From: Empedobacter brevis NBRC 14943 = ATCC 43319
Lineage (GTDB): Bacteria; Bacteroidota; Bacteroidia; Flavobacteriales; Weeksellaceae
NCBI RefSeq assembly: GCF_000382425.1
Contig: NZ_KB908306.1
Location: 19,603 to 83,602, forward strand
Direction: 5' to 3'
DNA: 64,000 nucleotides
How positions within the stretch are numbered: position 1 is the stretch's first letter; every line of letters begins with the position of its first letter. Made by a program: the position numbers and the translations under genes. The notes below the pieces were generated by a model. It saw only the letters and a program-made list of their open reading frames with translations, was not told the DNA's origin and made no database searches. This document shows, piece by piece, positions 36,025-45,294 of the stretch.

Positions 36025-38205
36025 TTAATTACCAAGCTCCAATTGGTTTTTCACTAAATTGTAATATTCGCTTTTAATTGATACTAATTTTTCATGATTG
36101 CCTTGTTCGACAACTTTCCCATGTTTAAGCACTATAATCTGATCGGCATTTTTAACAGTACTCAAACGGTGCGCTATAATCACTACTGTTTTTCCTTTAA
36201 AAAAGGATTGTAAATTATCATGAATAATTTTTTCATTTTCTGCGTCCAAAGCCGAAGTGGCTTCGTCAAAAAACAAATATTCCGGGTTTTTGTAGACTGC
36301 TCGTGCAATCAAAATTCTTTGCTTTTGTCCTCCCGAAATACCTATACCTGCTTCACCTATTTTTGTACTATATCCTAAAGGAAGCCCCGCAATAAACATA
36401 TGGATATTTGCCATCTTAGCAGCATATTCTAATTTTTTCCAATCTATATTCAGATCTCCTGTTGCAATATTTCGTTCGATTGTATCAGAAAAAATAAACC
36501 CTTCCTGTGAAACCACACCATATTTTTTTCGCCAACTATCAAAACTATATCTCTCAAACGGGGTATTATTAATTGTAATACCACCTTCAACAGGTTCGTA
36601 GTATTTTAGAAGAAGTTTCATCAAGGTTGTTTTTCCACTACCACTTTGACCTACAATTGCCGTTATTTTTCCATTTTGAATTGTTAAATCAATATTTTTT
36701 AAAACATAAGGTGATCTGGGGCCTTCGTACTGGAAACTTATATCAGATAGCATTATGGGAGCATTATTAAAATCGCAGGCAAGCCCAGTTGTATTTGACA
36801 AGTCTTTATTGTGTATTTCGTTTAAACGATTAAAACTGAGTCTTGCATCAAGAGCAGTTCTGAAAAAAGAAATCAGTTGATTTATAGGAGAATTCATCTG
36901 ACCTATAATATATGAGATGCTCAGCATATTCCCTAAAGAAAGAGCGCCGCTAATAACACTTTTGGCTACAATAAACGTTACTATAATGTTTTTTAAGTTA
37001 TTTATCAGGTTAAAACCGTTAAGTTGAAACTGGTCAACATTCAAGACTTTAAGATTAGTTGTATAAAGGTGCTCCTGAATTTCCTTCCATTTATTTTTTT
37101 TGTATTCTTCAAAGCTATTTAACTGTATTTCTTCAATACCATTAATAAGTTCATATGTATTGGATTGATCTTTAGCTTGCAAATCAAATCTTTTGTAATC
37201 CAGTATCTTTCGCTGCCGCTGAAAGAAAAGTGCCCATCCAACAGAAATTACTGTAAGTATCAGGTACACAAGTAAAATAAAAAGGTCATAATACGCAAGA
37301 ACTAAGAAGAAAACTGAAAATGTTACCAGCGAAAAGACGGTCAGCAGGGCATTTGATGTAATAAATACTTCAATTCGTTTATGATCTTCAATCCTCTGGA
37401 TTAAATCACCTGTTCTTTTCGAATCAAAATATTTTAGAGGCATAACCATGAGCTTAGATAAAAAATCGGAAAGAATATTGATGTTTATACGTGTTCCGAT
37501 ATGCAGAAAAAACCTGTTTCTGAAGATTTCAATAACCGTACTTCCTATAAATAAGGTAATCTGGAAAATAACAATCAATTGGAGAATTCCAAGGTCTTTG
37601 TTCTGAATTCCAGCATCTACCATATATTGTGTTAGAAAAGGAAGTACTAAGGTAATACAACTTCCTATAATCAGTCCTGCGAATATTTTTAAAATATCCG
37701 GTCTGAAAGGTTTTAAATAGTTCAGAAGAAACCTGTAATCATTCCGGTGCTCAGGGATTGTATTTTCATAAAATAAAGGAGTAGGCTGGAGAACCAAACA
37801 TACTCCTTTATTAATACCTGAAGTATTCCAGTTGCTAAGAAAATCTTTTTCATTAAGTTTAATATAACCATGTGCCGGGTCTGCAACATAAAAGAAATTC
37901 TTTCCGAACCTTTGTTGAATTTTATACAGTACAACGAAATGGGCTTGATTCCAATGTAATATACAAGGAAGAGAGATTTCGAATAAACCTTGAAAAGTTA
38001 GCTTCAGTGCTGTACTGTTAAAACCAAGTTCCTCCGCACATTGCGATATCCCTAATAAACTCACGCCATTTCTTGTCAGGTAACATTTCTCTCGTATGTA
38101 CGAAAGGTCATATTTTTTACCAAAATGGTTTGAAATCATCGTAAGGCACGAAGGGCCACAATCCATTTCATCAAGTTGATAGACTAACTTTATTTTCTTT
38201 TTCAA
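36025..38205 (-). CDS. C39 peptidase-containing ABC exporter (PCAT)
   Basis: A 726-residue inner-membrane exporter that removes double-glycine leaders and pumps the core peptide out. The N-terminal C39 peptidase has the catalytic Cys16 in DEMDCGPSC, the His in HWNQAHFVVLY and the Asp in VADPAHG. The transmembrane domain covers about residues 160-440. The ATPase has GQSGSGKTTL (Walker A), ISGGQKQRILIARA (signature) and YLFFDEATSALD (Walker B). The start overlaps the rSAM gene by 35 nt, which couples maturation and export. Confidence 0.95.
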   Translation of the reverse strand: MKKKIKLVYQLDEMDCGPSCLTMISNHFGKKYDLSYIREKCYLTRNGVSLLGISQCAEELGFNSTALKLTFQGLFEISLPCILHWNQAHFVVLYKIQQRFGKNFFYVADPAHGYIKLNEKDFLSNWNTSGINKGVCLVLQPTPLFYENTIPEHRNDYRFLLNYLKPFRPDILKIFAGLIIGSCITLVLPFLTQYMVDAGIQNKDLGILQLIVIFQITLFIGSTVIEIFRNRFFLHIGTRININILSDFLSKLMVMPLKYFDSKRTGDLIQRIEDHKRIEVFITSNALLTVFSLVTFSVFFLVLAYYDLFILLVYLILTVISVGWALFFQRQRKILDYKRFDLQAKDQSNTYELINGIEEIQLNSFEEYKKNKWKEIQEHLYTTNLKVLNVDQFQLNGFNLINNLKNIIVTFIVAKSVISGALSLGNMLSISYIIGQMNSPINQLISFFRTALDARLSFNRLNEIHNKDLSNTTGLACDFNNAPIMLSDISFQYEGPRSPYVLKNIDLTIQNGKITAIVGQSGSGKTTLMKLLLKYYEPVEGGITINNTPFERYSFDSWRKKYGVVSQEGFIFSDTIERNIATGDLNIDWKKLEYAAKMANIHMFIAGLPLGYSTKIGEAGIGISGGQKQRILIARAVYKNPEYLFFDEATSALDAENEKIIHDNLQSFFKGKTVVIIAHRLSTVKNADQIIVLKHGKVVEQGNHEKLVSIKSEYYNLVKNQLELGN

Positions 38206-39547
38206 AATCCTTTCTTCGCTTTTTTATATAATAATCCAATAACAGCTTGTCCTTATAATTGAATTTAAAACTAGGACAGGCCGGCGTACCTTCAAACCAG
38301 GATTTTGGGCAGCCTCCTCCGCAGACAGGTAGATGGTTACAGGTTTTACACCAGGTAGAACCAGACTCTAACGTATTATCCCAATCTCGCAGTGTTGCAT
38401 TTTTATTATAGGTTTCAGCAGGTTTGAACAGGTTTCCAATAAGGCTGTCGCCGGCTTTATAGGTGTCGGAGTACGGAAATTCCCAACAGGCATAAATATT
38501 TCCAAAGGCATCCCAAACCTCACTGTCTTCCATATCCACCATACAAACCGAAAATTTTCTTGTAGGCAGTATTTCCACAGAGATGTTATATTCGTAACAT
38601 TTAAATAACCAGTCTATTTCTAATTGGGCAAAGAAGTTTTTATCGAGTCCATCCTTACCAGCATCATTACCGCCAAAATCTACTATTGGTGCAAAATAAA
38701 CAGAAACTTTATGAGATATACCACAGTCTTTTATTTGTTCAATAAGACCATCGACAAACTGATAATTCGTCTTATCAATATTAACCCGAATACTGATTCT
38801 ACAATTATGCTTATCATATGTATCGGTTTTAACCACTTCAACAATATTGTTCATAATAATATCAAAAGTAGGTTCGCCTGTTTTAGTAAACCGTCTTTGA
38901 TCGTGACTTTCAGCGGTACCGTCCAGGGTTATCTGATAATTGGTTACACGGCAAACTTCTACCAAATCTTTGAACAATTTTGGTTTTAGGCTTAATCCGT
39001 TAGTTATCATATCGGAAATGTATCCCATATTTTTTGATTCACAAAGTTCAATCAGTCGTTGCGATGTTTTTTTAATGGAAGAATAGCCTGTTAGCGGTTC
39101 ACCTCCATACCATGTAACTGCCAAACCTTCATACAAACCCTCTTTTTGATTTAGTAAAAACTGTATCCTTTCCTCGTATTTATTAATTACTTCGTCTGTA
39201 GCATAATCCTTTGTGTGATTTTGACCGCAATAGTGACAGCCGAGCTGGCAGTTTGCAGAGGGTTGTATAGTCATTGAAAGAAAATTGGATTTTGCCCTCA
39301 TCTCTTTGTTTAAGGACGTAACAAAATCAAACTCGTTTTGCTCGTTTGGTATAATAAATTCTTTTTCCTCGAGTGTACGCAATAGTTCCGGTTCAACTTC
39401 ACTGAACTGATTGACAATAAGTTTTTCATATATGCGCTCGTCTATCATAATTGAAGTAGCTGTTCTTGTAGAGAATATTATTCTTTTATTTTCTAAACCA
39501 ACCTCGCTTAAATTATCTGTAGATAAATGGTAATTTGAAAATTTCAT
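38171..39547 (-). CDS. Radical SAM/SPASM peptide maturase
   Basis: About 458 residues; the ATG at 39547 (MKFSNYHLS) is used because the frame extends upstream only through a TTG. NCQLGCHYCGQNH gives the Cx3Cx2C motif that binds the SAM-cleaving 4Fe-4S cluster. The C-terminal SPASM domain has WEFPYSDTYKAG, CKTCNHLPVCGGGCPKSW and a late C-P-S-F motif that ligate auxiliary clusters. Such enzymes build thioether or C-C crosslinks in RiPP precursors. It starts 20 nt after precursor A and matches what would be expected of the GG-Bacteroidales type maturases. Confidence 0.93.
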   Translation of the reverse strand: MKFSNYHLSTDNLSEVGLENKRIIFSTRTATSIMIDERIYEKLIVNQFSEVEPELLRTLEEKEFIIPNEQNEFDFVTSLNKEMRAKSNFLSMTIQPSANCQLGCHYCGQNHTKDYATDEVINKYEERIQFLLNQKEGLYEGLAVTWYGGEPLTGYSSIKKTSQRLIELCESKNMGYISDMITNGLSLKPKLFKDLVEVCRVTNYQITLDGTAESHDQRRFTKTGEPTFDIIMNNIVEVVKTDTYDKHNCRISIRVNIDKTNYQFVDGLIEQIKDCGISHKVSVYFAPIVDFGGNDAGKDGLDKNFFAQLEIDWLFKCYEYNISVEILPTRKFSVCMVDMEDSEVWDAFGNIYACWEFPYSDTYKAGDSLIGNLFKPAETYNKNATLRDWDNTLESGSTWCKTCNHLPVCGGGCPKSWFEGTPACPSFKFNYKDKLLLDYYIKKRRKDFEKENKVSLST

Positions 39548-39566
39548 AAGCAAATCGTTTTACATT

Positions 39567-39785
39567 TTATGGATTGATTTCAAATTCTTCATTAGCAACA
39601 GACTTCGTATAAGTGCCACAGTTAGAATCTTTGAAAACGCCACAGTCTCCACTGAAAACGCCACATGTTTTTAGGTTTCCGCATCCTCCGAGCAGTTGGG
39701 AAGATTCATGGTCAGAAATAACTTCAAATCTCTGTTCTGTTCCTTTATTTTTTGCTAAAAGCAATCTTAATTTTGATTTATACAT
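39567..39785 (-). CDS. RiPP precursor peptide A (double-glycine leader, 4-Cys core)
   Basis: A 72-residue precursor. The leader (1-34) has FEVISDHESSQLLGG, a double-glycine processing site at 33-34. The 38-residue core has cysteines at 35, 41, 48 and 56 (CGNLKTCGVFSGDCGVFK... CGTY) and an acidic tail (ANEEFEINP). It lies between precursor B and the maturase gene and is predicted to be crosslinked by the radical SAM enzyme and cleaved and exported by the C39 ABC protein. A matching core and identical leader geometry in precursor B argue that this is a real gene. Confidence 0.88.
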   Translation of the reverse strand: MYKSKLRLLLAKNKGTEQRFEVISDHESSQLLGGCGNLKTCGVFSGDCGVFKDSNCGTYTKSVANEEFEINP

Positions 39786-39811
39786 AATCTGAAATTTAAT
39801 AGTTAAAAAAA

Positions 39812-39901
39812 GGTTATCTAAAAGAAATCAGGAATGCCAATATTTCACTTTAAAGAAAATAAAGGGTAATGATTTTACCTCAGAAGAACTTTTAGATAAC
39901 C
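39812..39901 (-). promoter_or_regulatory. Inverted repeat between the two precursor genes (possible attenuator)
   Basis: GGTTATCTAAAAG (39812-39824) and CTTTTAGATAACC (39889-39901) are a perfect 13-bp inverted repeat 64 nt apart. On the transcribed minus strand the 3' arm is followed by a T run (39804-39811). The structure could terminate part of the transcripts after precursor B or protect its 3' end. Confidence 0.6.
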
Positions 39902-39909
39902 GGTTAATT

Positions 39910-40119
39910 TTAAGGTGTAACCTCAATGCTAGACTCTACTTCTTTAGCGTATTGTCCACAAGAACCAAGAATTGTACAAGACCCTGTGTATTGACTACAC
40001 TTTTTCAGGTTTCCACAACCACCTACCAAAGCCGATGCTTCGTTGTCTGAGATAACTTCAAAACCTCTTTTTTCAAAGTTTTCTCCCATTTGCATGTTTT
40101 TGAATTTGTTCTTAAACAT
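39910..40119 (-). CDS. RiPP precursor peptide B (double-glycine leader, 4-Cys core)
   Basis: A 69-residue precursor, first of the pair in the direction of transcription. The leader ends FEVISDNEASALVGG (GG at 33-34, as in precursor A). The core has cysteines at 35, 41, 48 and 54 (CGNLKKCSQYTGSCTILGSCGQY) and an acidic tail (EVESSIEVTP). Leader and CGNLK are conserved while the rest of the core varies, which is typical of paralogous RiPP substrates. The start is 108 nt after the outer-membrane protein stop, so read-through from that gene is possible. Confidence 0.88.
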   Translation of the reverse strand: MFKNKFKNMQMGENFEKRGFEVISDNEASALVGGCGNLKKCSQYTGSCTILGSCGQYAKEVESSIEVTP

Positions 40120-40227
40120 AATTTTAAAGATTAAGAATTAAAAAATACTACATCAACCGTGCAGCTTTCGGTATTTAAGTGTCATTTTCCAAGTATTGCG
40201 CACTACAAGGACTCTGATACAATAAAT

Positions 40228-42633
40228 CTAATTATTTGTCGCTCTGTCTTTTTCTTCAGAATTACCTGTTGTATTTTGTTTTGCCCTTATTTTAGAATTA
40301 CCAAACCGGTAACTTACTGACAAGCTAAAATTTGGGCCATATTCAAAATTGGAACGTCTGATATTAACACTGTTAATTGTTTCTGACCACCTTTGTTTGT
40401 TTGTTCCGAAAACATCTCTTACACTTAGGTTTGCAACAAGCTTCTTTTCAAAAAACATTTTCCGTACCCCTATATTGAGATTAAACACCTCCCTGTTCTT
40501 TGATATTCCGTAATAACTAGGAAAAGAATAAGCCAAATCTACATTGGCAAGAAACGTTTTGTTCTTATTCAGTATTAAAGCATTAGAAACTGAAATATCT
40601 GAACCAAATCCCTTCGTTATTTTGTTTGTATTTGGATTGTCTGATATGGTTTTAGAATAATAAATATCCAACATAAGAAAACTTTCCAGCCAATTATTCC
40701 GATAGGAAAAACTTTCACTGATTCCATAGTTATAGGTGGTGAAATAATTGAGCATAGTTGACTGTTGGTTAATGGATTGATCGTCAATAACAGTCAATAT
40801 AGTATAACCATCTGTTTCTTTCGAATAGTAAACGGAAGTATTAAAATTACCGGCGCTATGTCCCAATTCTATGTTATGTGAATAACTAGGCCGCAAAAAT
40901 GGATTACCTTCAAAATACGAAAAGGAATTATTATATATCCGGAACGGATTAAGCATAGCAAAACGAGGCCTGTTAATACGTTTGCCATAATTTAAAGAAA
41001 ATGTATGATCTTCATTCGCATTATAAACAATATAGGCTGTAGGAAAAAATTTTAGGTATGAATTTTTATCTGTTCTTTCAAGCGATTCTGAAGTACCTTC
41101 AGTTTGGGTAGATTCCATTCGTACTCCGAGCTGAAGTTCCCATTTATTATCATTGAATGACTTTTTACCCGACAGGTACAATGCTTGTATTGCCTCAGAA
41201 TATTTAAAATTATCATTACTCCCAACTGCAACAGGCAATTCCCCATCCTGATTTTCTCCGTAATATATCTTACTGATTGTTTTCGTATTTGATAATCTCG
41301 CGCCATAACTTAGATCGATATCAAATAATTTTTGTTCGACATCAGCTCTCAGTGTATAATTATTAATTCTTTGTTTTCCATTATTGCTAAGAATGCTTTC
41401 ACCTGTCTGATTATTAACAGGAAGTTCAAAATATTTGGTAATGAAACTTTGGTCATTTCGGTAATCGAAATTAAAATAATCTGCACCAATTGTCAATTTA
41501 CCGCCAATAGTGTCCAGTTTCAATAGAGAATTGAAGCTTAACGAATGGTTTTTATTTTTTTTACTGTTTCTTAAATCCGTAAGAATTCTGTTTGCATTGA
41601 TATCATTCTTATCAGTTAGCAGCACCTGGTTTTGTTGTTCAATTCCCGGCTTGCTTTCACTTCCGTAATATTCTATACTCGAACTGAATTTACTGGAAAA
41701 CTCATAATTTAAATTTAGTTTTCCGCTTATCGAATTATTTTTTCGAAGTGTGGAAGTCGTGCCAGACCAAAACTGATCAGGATAATCAATTTCTTCTGTA
41801 GCAAGATTGAAACTATCACCTCTTGAATACCCAAGACTTGAAGAAATGCCAAACTTTCCTTTATTATAATTGAAAGAACCCCCTGAAGAAAATACATCCG
41901 CTTTTTCATTATAACTATATGAACTTCGTAAAGATGCACTCCAATAATCTACTTTAACCTGTTTTAACTTAATATTGATCAAACCACTATTTCCCTCCGC
42001 ACTATACTTTGCAGGCGGATTAGTTATAACTTCTATCAATTGTATGTCTTCTGTTTTTATGGTTTTAAGATAGTCCGATAATTCACTGCCATTTAATAAT
42101 ATCATTTTGTCATTTACCATAACTGAAACAGAGCTTTTTCCAATAATCCCTACATTTTCATTTAAAATTTTTACTCTCGGTGTTATTTTAAGGGCATCTA
42201 TTGCTGTTCCTCCGCTAGCAGAAATTGAGTTTTCAACATTAAAAACTAATCGATCAACTTTACGTTCTATTAATTTTTTTCTTGCTGAAATAGTTAATTC
42301 TTCAAGGATTACCGACTCTTCAATTTCAATAATCCCTAAATCAATATCTTGATGAAGATCAATCGTTTTATTTAAGAATTCTTGTCCAAAGCTTTCAATT
42401 AAAAGTGTATATTTTCCTGAATTTGCTTTTATGTTGAAAATACCTAGGCTATCAGTATAAGTTTGAGTTATAAGAGAATCATTTTTTAATAATGAAGCAG
42501 TTGCAAACTCTACAGATTTCATTTGTTTATCAACTAACTTACCTTTTACTACATAATGTTGTGCATTTGCAAAGTTTATATTCGAAAAGAAAAGTAGTAG
42601 TATAAATAAAAGTATGGTAGAAGACTTTTTCAT
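40228..42633 (-). CDS. Outer-membrane beta-barrel family protein (TonB-receptor-like)
   Basis: An 801-residue exported protein with signal peptide ending NFANAQ. A carboxypeptidase-regulatory-like beta domain lies at about residues 28-110 (VVKGKLVDKQMKSVEFATASLLKND). A plug-like segment (ALKITPRVKILNENVGIIGKSSVSVMVNDKMI... VITNPPAKYSAEGNSGLINIKL) and a barrel ending in a Phe-rich strand follow. This is the flavobacterial outer membrane beta-barrel family. It is immediately upstream of the RiPP genes and may move the peptide across, or be its receptor or immunity factor. Confidence 0.85.
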   Translation of the reverse strand: MKKSSTILLFILLLFFSNINFANAQHYVVKGKLVDKQMKSVEFATASLLKNDSLITQTYTDSLGIFNIKANSGKYTLLIESFGQEFLNKTIDLHQDIDLGIIEIEESVILEELTISARKKLIERKVDRLVFNVENSISASGGTAIDALKITPRVKILNENVGIIGKSSVSVMVNDKMILLNGSELSDYLKTIKTEDIQLIEVITNPPAKYSAEGNSGLINIKLKQVKVDYWSASLRSSYSYNEKADVFSSGGSFNYNKGKFGISSSLGYSRGDSFNLATEEIDYPDQFWSGTTSTLRKNNSISGKLNLNYEFSSKFSSSIEYYGSESKPGIEQQNQVLLTDKNDINANRILTDLRNSKKNKNHSLSFNSLLKLDTIGGKLTIGADYFNFDYRNDQSFITKYFELPVNNQTGESILSNNGKQRINNYTLRADVEQKLFDIDLSYGARLSNTKTISKIYYGENQDGELPVAVGSNDNFKYSEAIQALYLSGKKSFNDNKWELQLGVRMESTQTEGTSESLERTDKNSYLKFFPTAYIVYNANEDHTFSLNYGKRINRPRFAMLNPFRIYNNSFSYFEGNPFLRPSYSHNIELGHSAGNFNTSVYYSKETDGYTILTVIDDQSINQQSTMLNYFTTYNYGISESFSYRNNWLESFLMLDIYYSKTISDNPNTNKITKGFGSDISVSNALILNKNKTFLANVDLAYSFPSYYGISKNREVFNLNIGVRKMFFEKKLVANLSVRDVFGTNKQRWSETINSVNIRRSNFEYGPNFSLSVSYRFGNSKIRAKQNTTGNSEEKDRATNN

Positions 42634-42910
42634 AAATTATGATTTAACTCTCTAACCAAAAAAACAAAATAAATTTTAATTATGCAATTAGATAATTAAA
42701 TAATGTTAGTATTTTTCATAAAATTAAATAAGTCTAATTTAAAATATGATTTTATTATGTTTATTATTAATAAATTACATTTTATAAAATTAATAGGAAT
42801 TATAATAATATTATTTTCTAAATAAAGAATAAACAACATGATATTAACTTTTTTATTTTTAATTTGCAATATGATTCCTTCTATACATTAACACTATATT
42901 AAATTAAAAC

Positions 42911-44619
42911 ATGAAAGTAAACAACCTTTTTTTGGGGATAGTATTATCAGCTACAACCTTTATTTCCTGTAATCAGGATGATATTTCTGAAAGCGAAAAT
43001 ATTGAACAAACGAATATCCAAAGTTCAGCACGTATTGCAGAAGGAATAATCCCTTTTACCGTTGAAAATGTAAATAAAGCATTGCCAAGAGTTCTATCTT
43101 ACTACAGAGAACATCGCCCCCAAGTAGCACAGCGTTTCGCAAACTACCAAGTAGAGCCTACCCATATTTATTATAAATTTACACCTGCTGATAGCTTGCA
43201 ATATTCTTTATTAATGGAAAAAGATGAAGAATTACAACTTACAGTTGACCCGTTTGAATTTACGCCCAAAGAACGTACTGAAGATCCGGGAGAAAATGAA
43301 ATACCAAGCTTTTACGCTGTGGTAAGTAACCAAATGTAACCCACGAAACACTTGCCTTGCTTCATTTTACAGACGAAGATAAACTGGAAGACGTTTCTCA
43401 AAATTATGACGAGATAGAATTTAAGCAAAACCTAATGTATGAAACTCGTAAAATTGCAGGACATTTAGATGAAGAGGAATTGGCAGAAGGCTATATGAAT
43501 TACCGTGAAGGCATTGAAGAAGGCAATTCGCAAGATGGAAAAGTAGTCGCAAAAGGGCTGTTTGGTAAAAAATGGAGACCTTCTGGAAATATACGTGTAG
43601 AAGATGATTGGTTGTCTGAAAGGAGAGGTACAGCTGTCTATTTACCAGTTTTGAGAGCAGAAGTCAATGTTTTGAAATGGGGGTGGCTTCGTGTTGAAAA
43701 TGGTTCGACAGATGTTAACGGAAACTTTTCTACTGGTACCACATATACCAAACACGTACATTATAATGTTAAGTTTGCAGACTTTGTGAAGGTGAAAGTA
43801 CGTCCAGGTAACTTTTTTGATATAGCAAATTGGAAATCAGATAGCCATAAACGTAGAGCCTTAAATGTTGTTTTTACTAAAAACACAAAACACCAGTTTT
43901 ACGCTTTGATCAATAATGCCGCTCATGACTATTTCAATAGAGTCGTTCCTACTTATGGTATTTATAATCCCGTATCAATTGATATATCTGGACATTATAA
44001 TGATCACAAATCAAACTATTGGTTTGGCTGGATTCCGTTTAGAAGTGAAGTTAAGATTGGTGGGAAAAATAAAGATGGTTCTCGTAAAAAAAGTGATGAA
44101 GTTTACGCTACAGTAATTCATGAAATCACTCATAAAGGACATTATAAAATGGATGGAACAGCATTTAATAGTATTGCAGGTAGTGCAGCAAAGCATAAAC
44201 TGTTTCTAAGAGAATCTTGGGCAGAGTGCGTAGAAACTATAGCTACAAATGATAAATATACACAATATTTTAATCAATATGGTTTAGGTAACTATCTTTC
44301 TTCGCCTATATGGACGTGGGGGAATAACCTTATAAGAACATGGAACGGAGGCAGACAATATACGACTCTTTCTGATATGGATGAATATAGCTCATTGATG
44401 ATAGATTTGATAGATAATTACAATCAACATAACTTTAATATTATTTATCCTGAGGATCAGGTAAGTGGTTATAGTCTTAAACAAATTCAGACTGCCTTAA
44501 ATGGTAATCATAGTGTTGATTCTTTCTATGATAAACTGTTCAACCTCTATACTAACAGTACGAAAGTACACCTAAATACTCTTAAATCACATGCAAACAC
44601 AGTTGTCAATAATTTATAA
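42911..44619 (+). pseudogene. Lipoprotein zinc metalloprotease, frameshifted
   Basis: Two frames make up one protein: 42911-43339 (lipobox ISC, N-terminal part) and a downstream frame to 44619. The first frame reads SNQM-stop at 43334-43339. The other frame, open from 43330, reads NVTHETLALLHFTDEDK, joining smoothly if one or two bases are added or lost near 43330. The C-terminal part has the zinc motif HEITH (44119-44133), followed about 25 residues later by ESWAECVE with a likely third ligand. It could be a true frameshift mutation, a sequencing error or phase variation. The second part can start at TTG 43357. It is divergent from the RiPP locus. Confidence 0.75.
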
Positions 44620-45106
44620 AACAGGCATAGCATTGCCTTTAGCGTGTATAACCTTAACATCCTGCGACCCGGGAACAGGCGGAGAAACGCCACGGTACAC
44701 CTATGAGGTTGCTATAAAAAATCAATCAGCAAGTCCAGTTTCAATCTATGGATACAACACCGCAGATCCCTATGGAACAAAACTAGAAATGGCTGAACTT
44801 AAGTACAGCTTATTGGTAGGAGCAGCATCTCTCAGTAGCATAAGTACCGTAACAATACCCAAACCTCTTGGAGATCCTGCTTTCGGGTTTATGTATCCGG
44901 GATTTGAGGATGTCGTGGTAGATTCAATTGTTCTGAAATTTTCGGATTCCAGAGGTTATTATAGCAATCTTAATGGCAATACCGTTTGGCTTTCAGGAAA
45001 GTCAACGTTATGGAACGTAAAAGAAAATGATATTGTTCAGCAAGACGGAGTTCTCATCTATCCCATTACCCAGCAAGATTACGAAAACGCGCATGTGCTA
45101 CCGTAG
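44591..45106 (+). CDS. Small lipoprotein of unknown function
   Basis: 171 residues with the lipobox LTSC at about residues 22-25, followed by DPGTGGETP and a beta-rich domain (YEVAIKNQSASPVSIYGYNTA, VVVDSIVLKFSDSRGYY). The 29-nt overlap with the end of the metalloprotease frame shows translational coupling. A terminator follows. It is likely a partner of the protease at the cell envelope, but the sequence gives no reaction. Confidence 0.75.
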   Translation: MQTQLSIIYKTGIALPLACITLTSCDPGTGGETPRYTYEVAIKNQSASPVSIYGYNTADPYGTKLEMAELKYSLLVGAASLSSISTVTIPKPLGDPAFGFMYPGFEDVVVDSIVLKFSDSRGYYSNLNGNTVWLSGKSTLWNVKENDIVQQDGVLIYPITQQDYENAHVLP

Positions 45107-45120
45107 AATTTAATGAAATA

Positions 45121-45165
45121 AAATAGGTTGCAAAAATAAATTTCTGCAACCTATTTAACTTTTTC
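45121..45165 (+). terminator. Rho-independent terminator after the lipoprotein gene
   Basis: AAATAGGTTGCA and TGCAACCTATTT form a 12-bp stem followed by a T-rich run. Confidence 0.8.
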
Positions 45166-45294
45166 TAAATCTTGTTAATCTAAACTTTAGATGGTCAATT
45201 TTACAAGATTCTCCAATTATATACATTCATTTTAAGATGTGGCAACTGAATTTGTGTATGATCAATATAGCTAACCCTTCTAAATTAAACTGAT

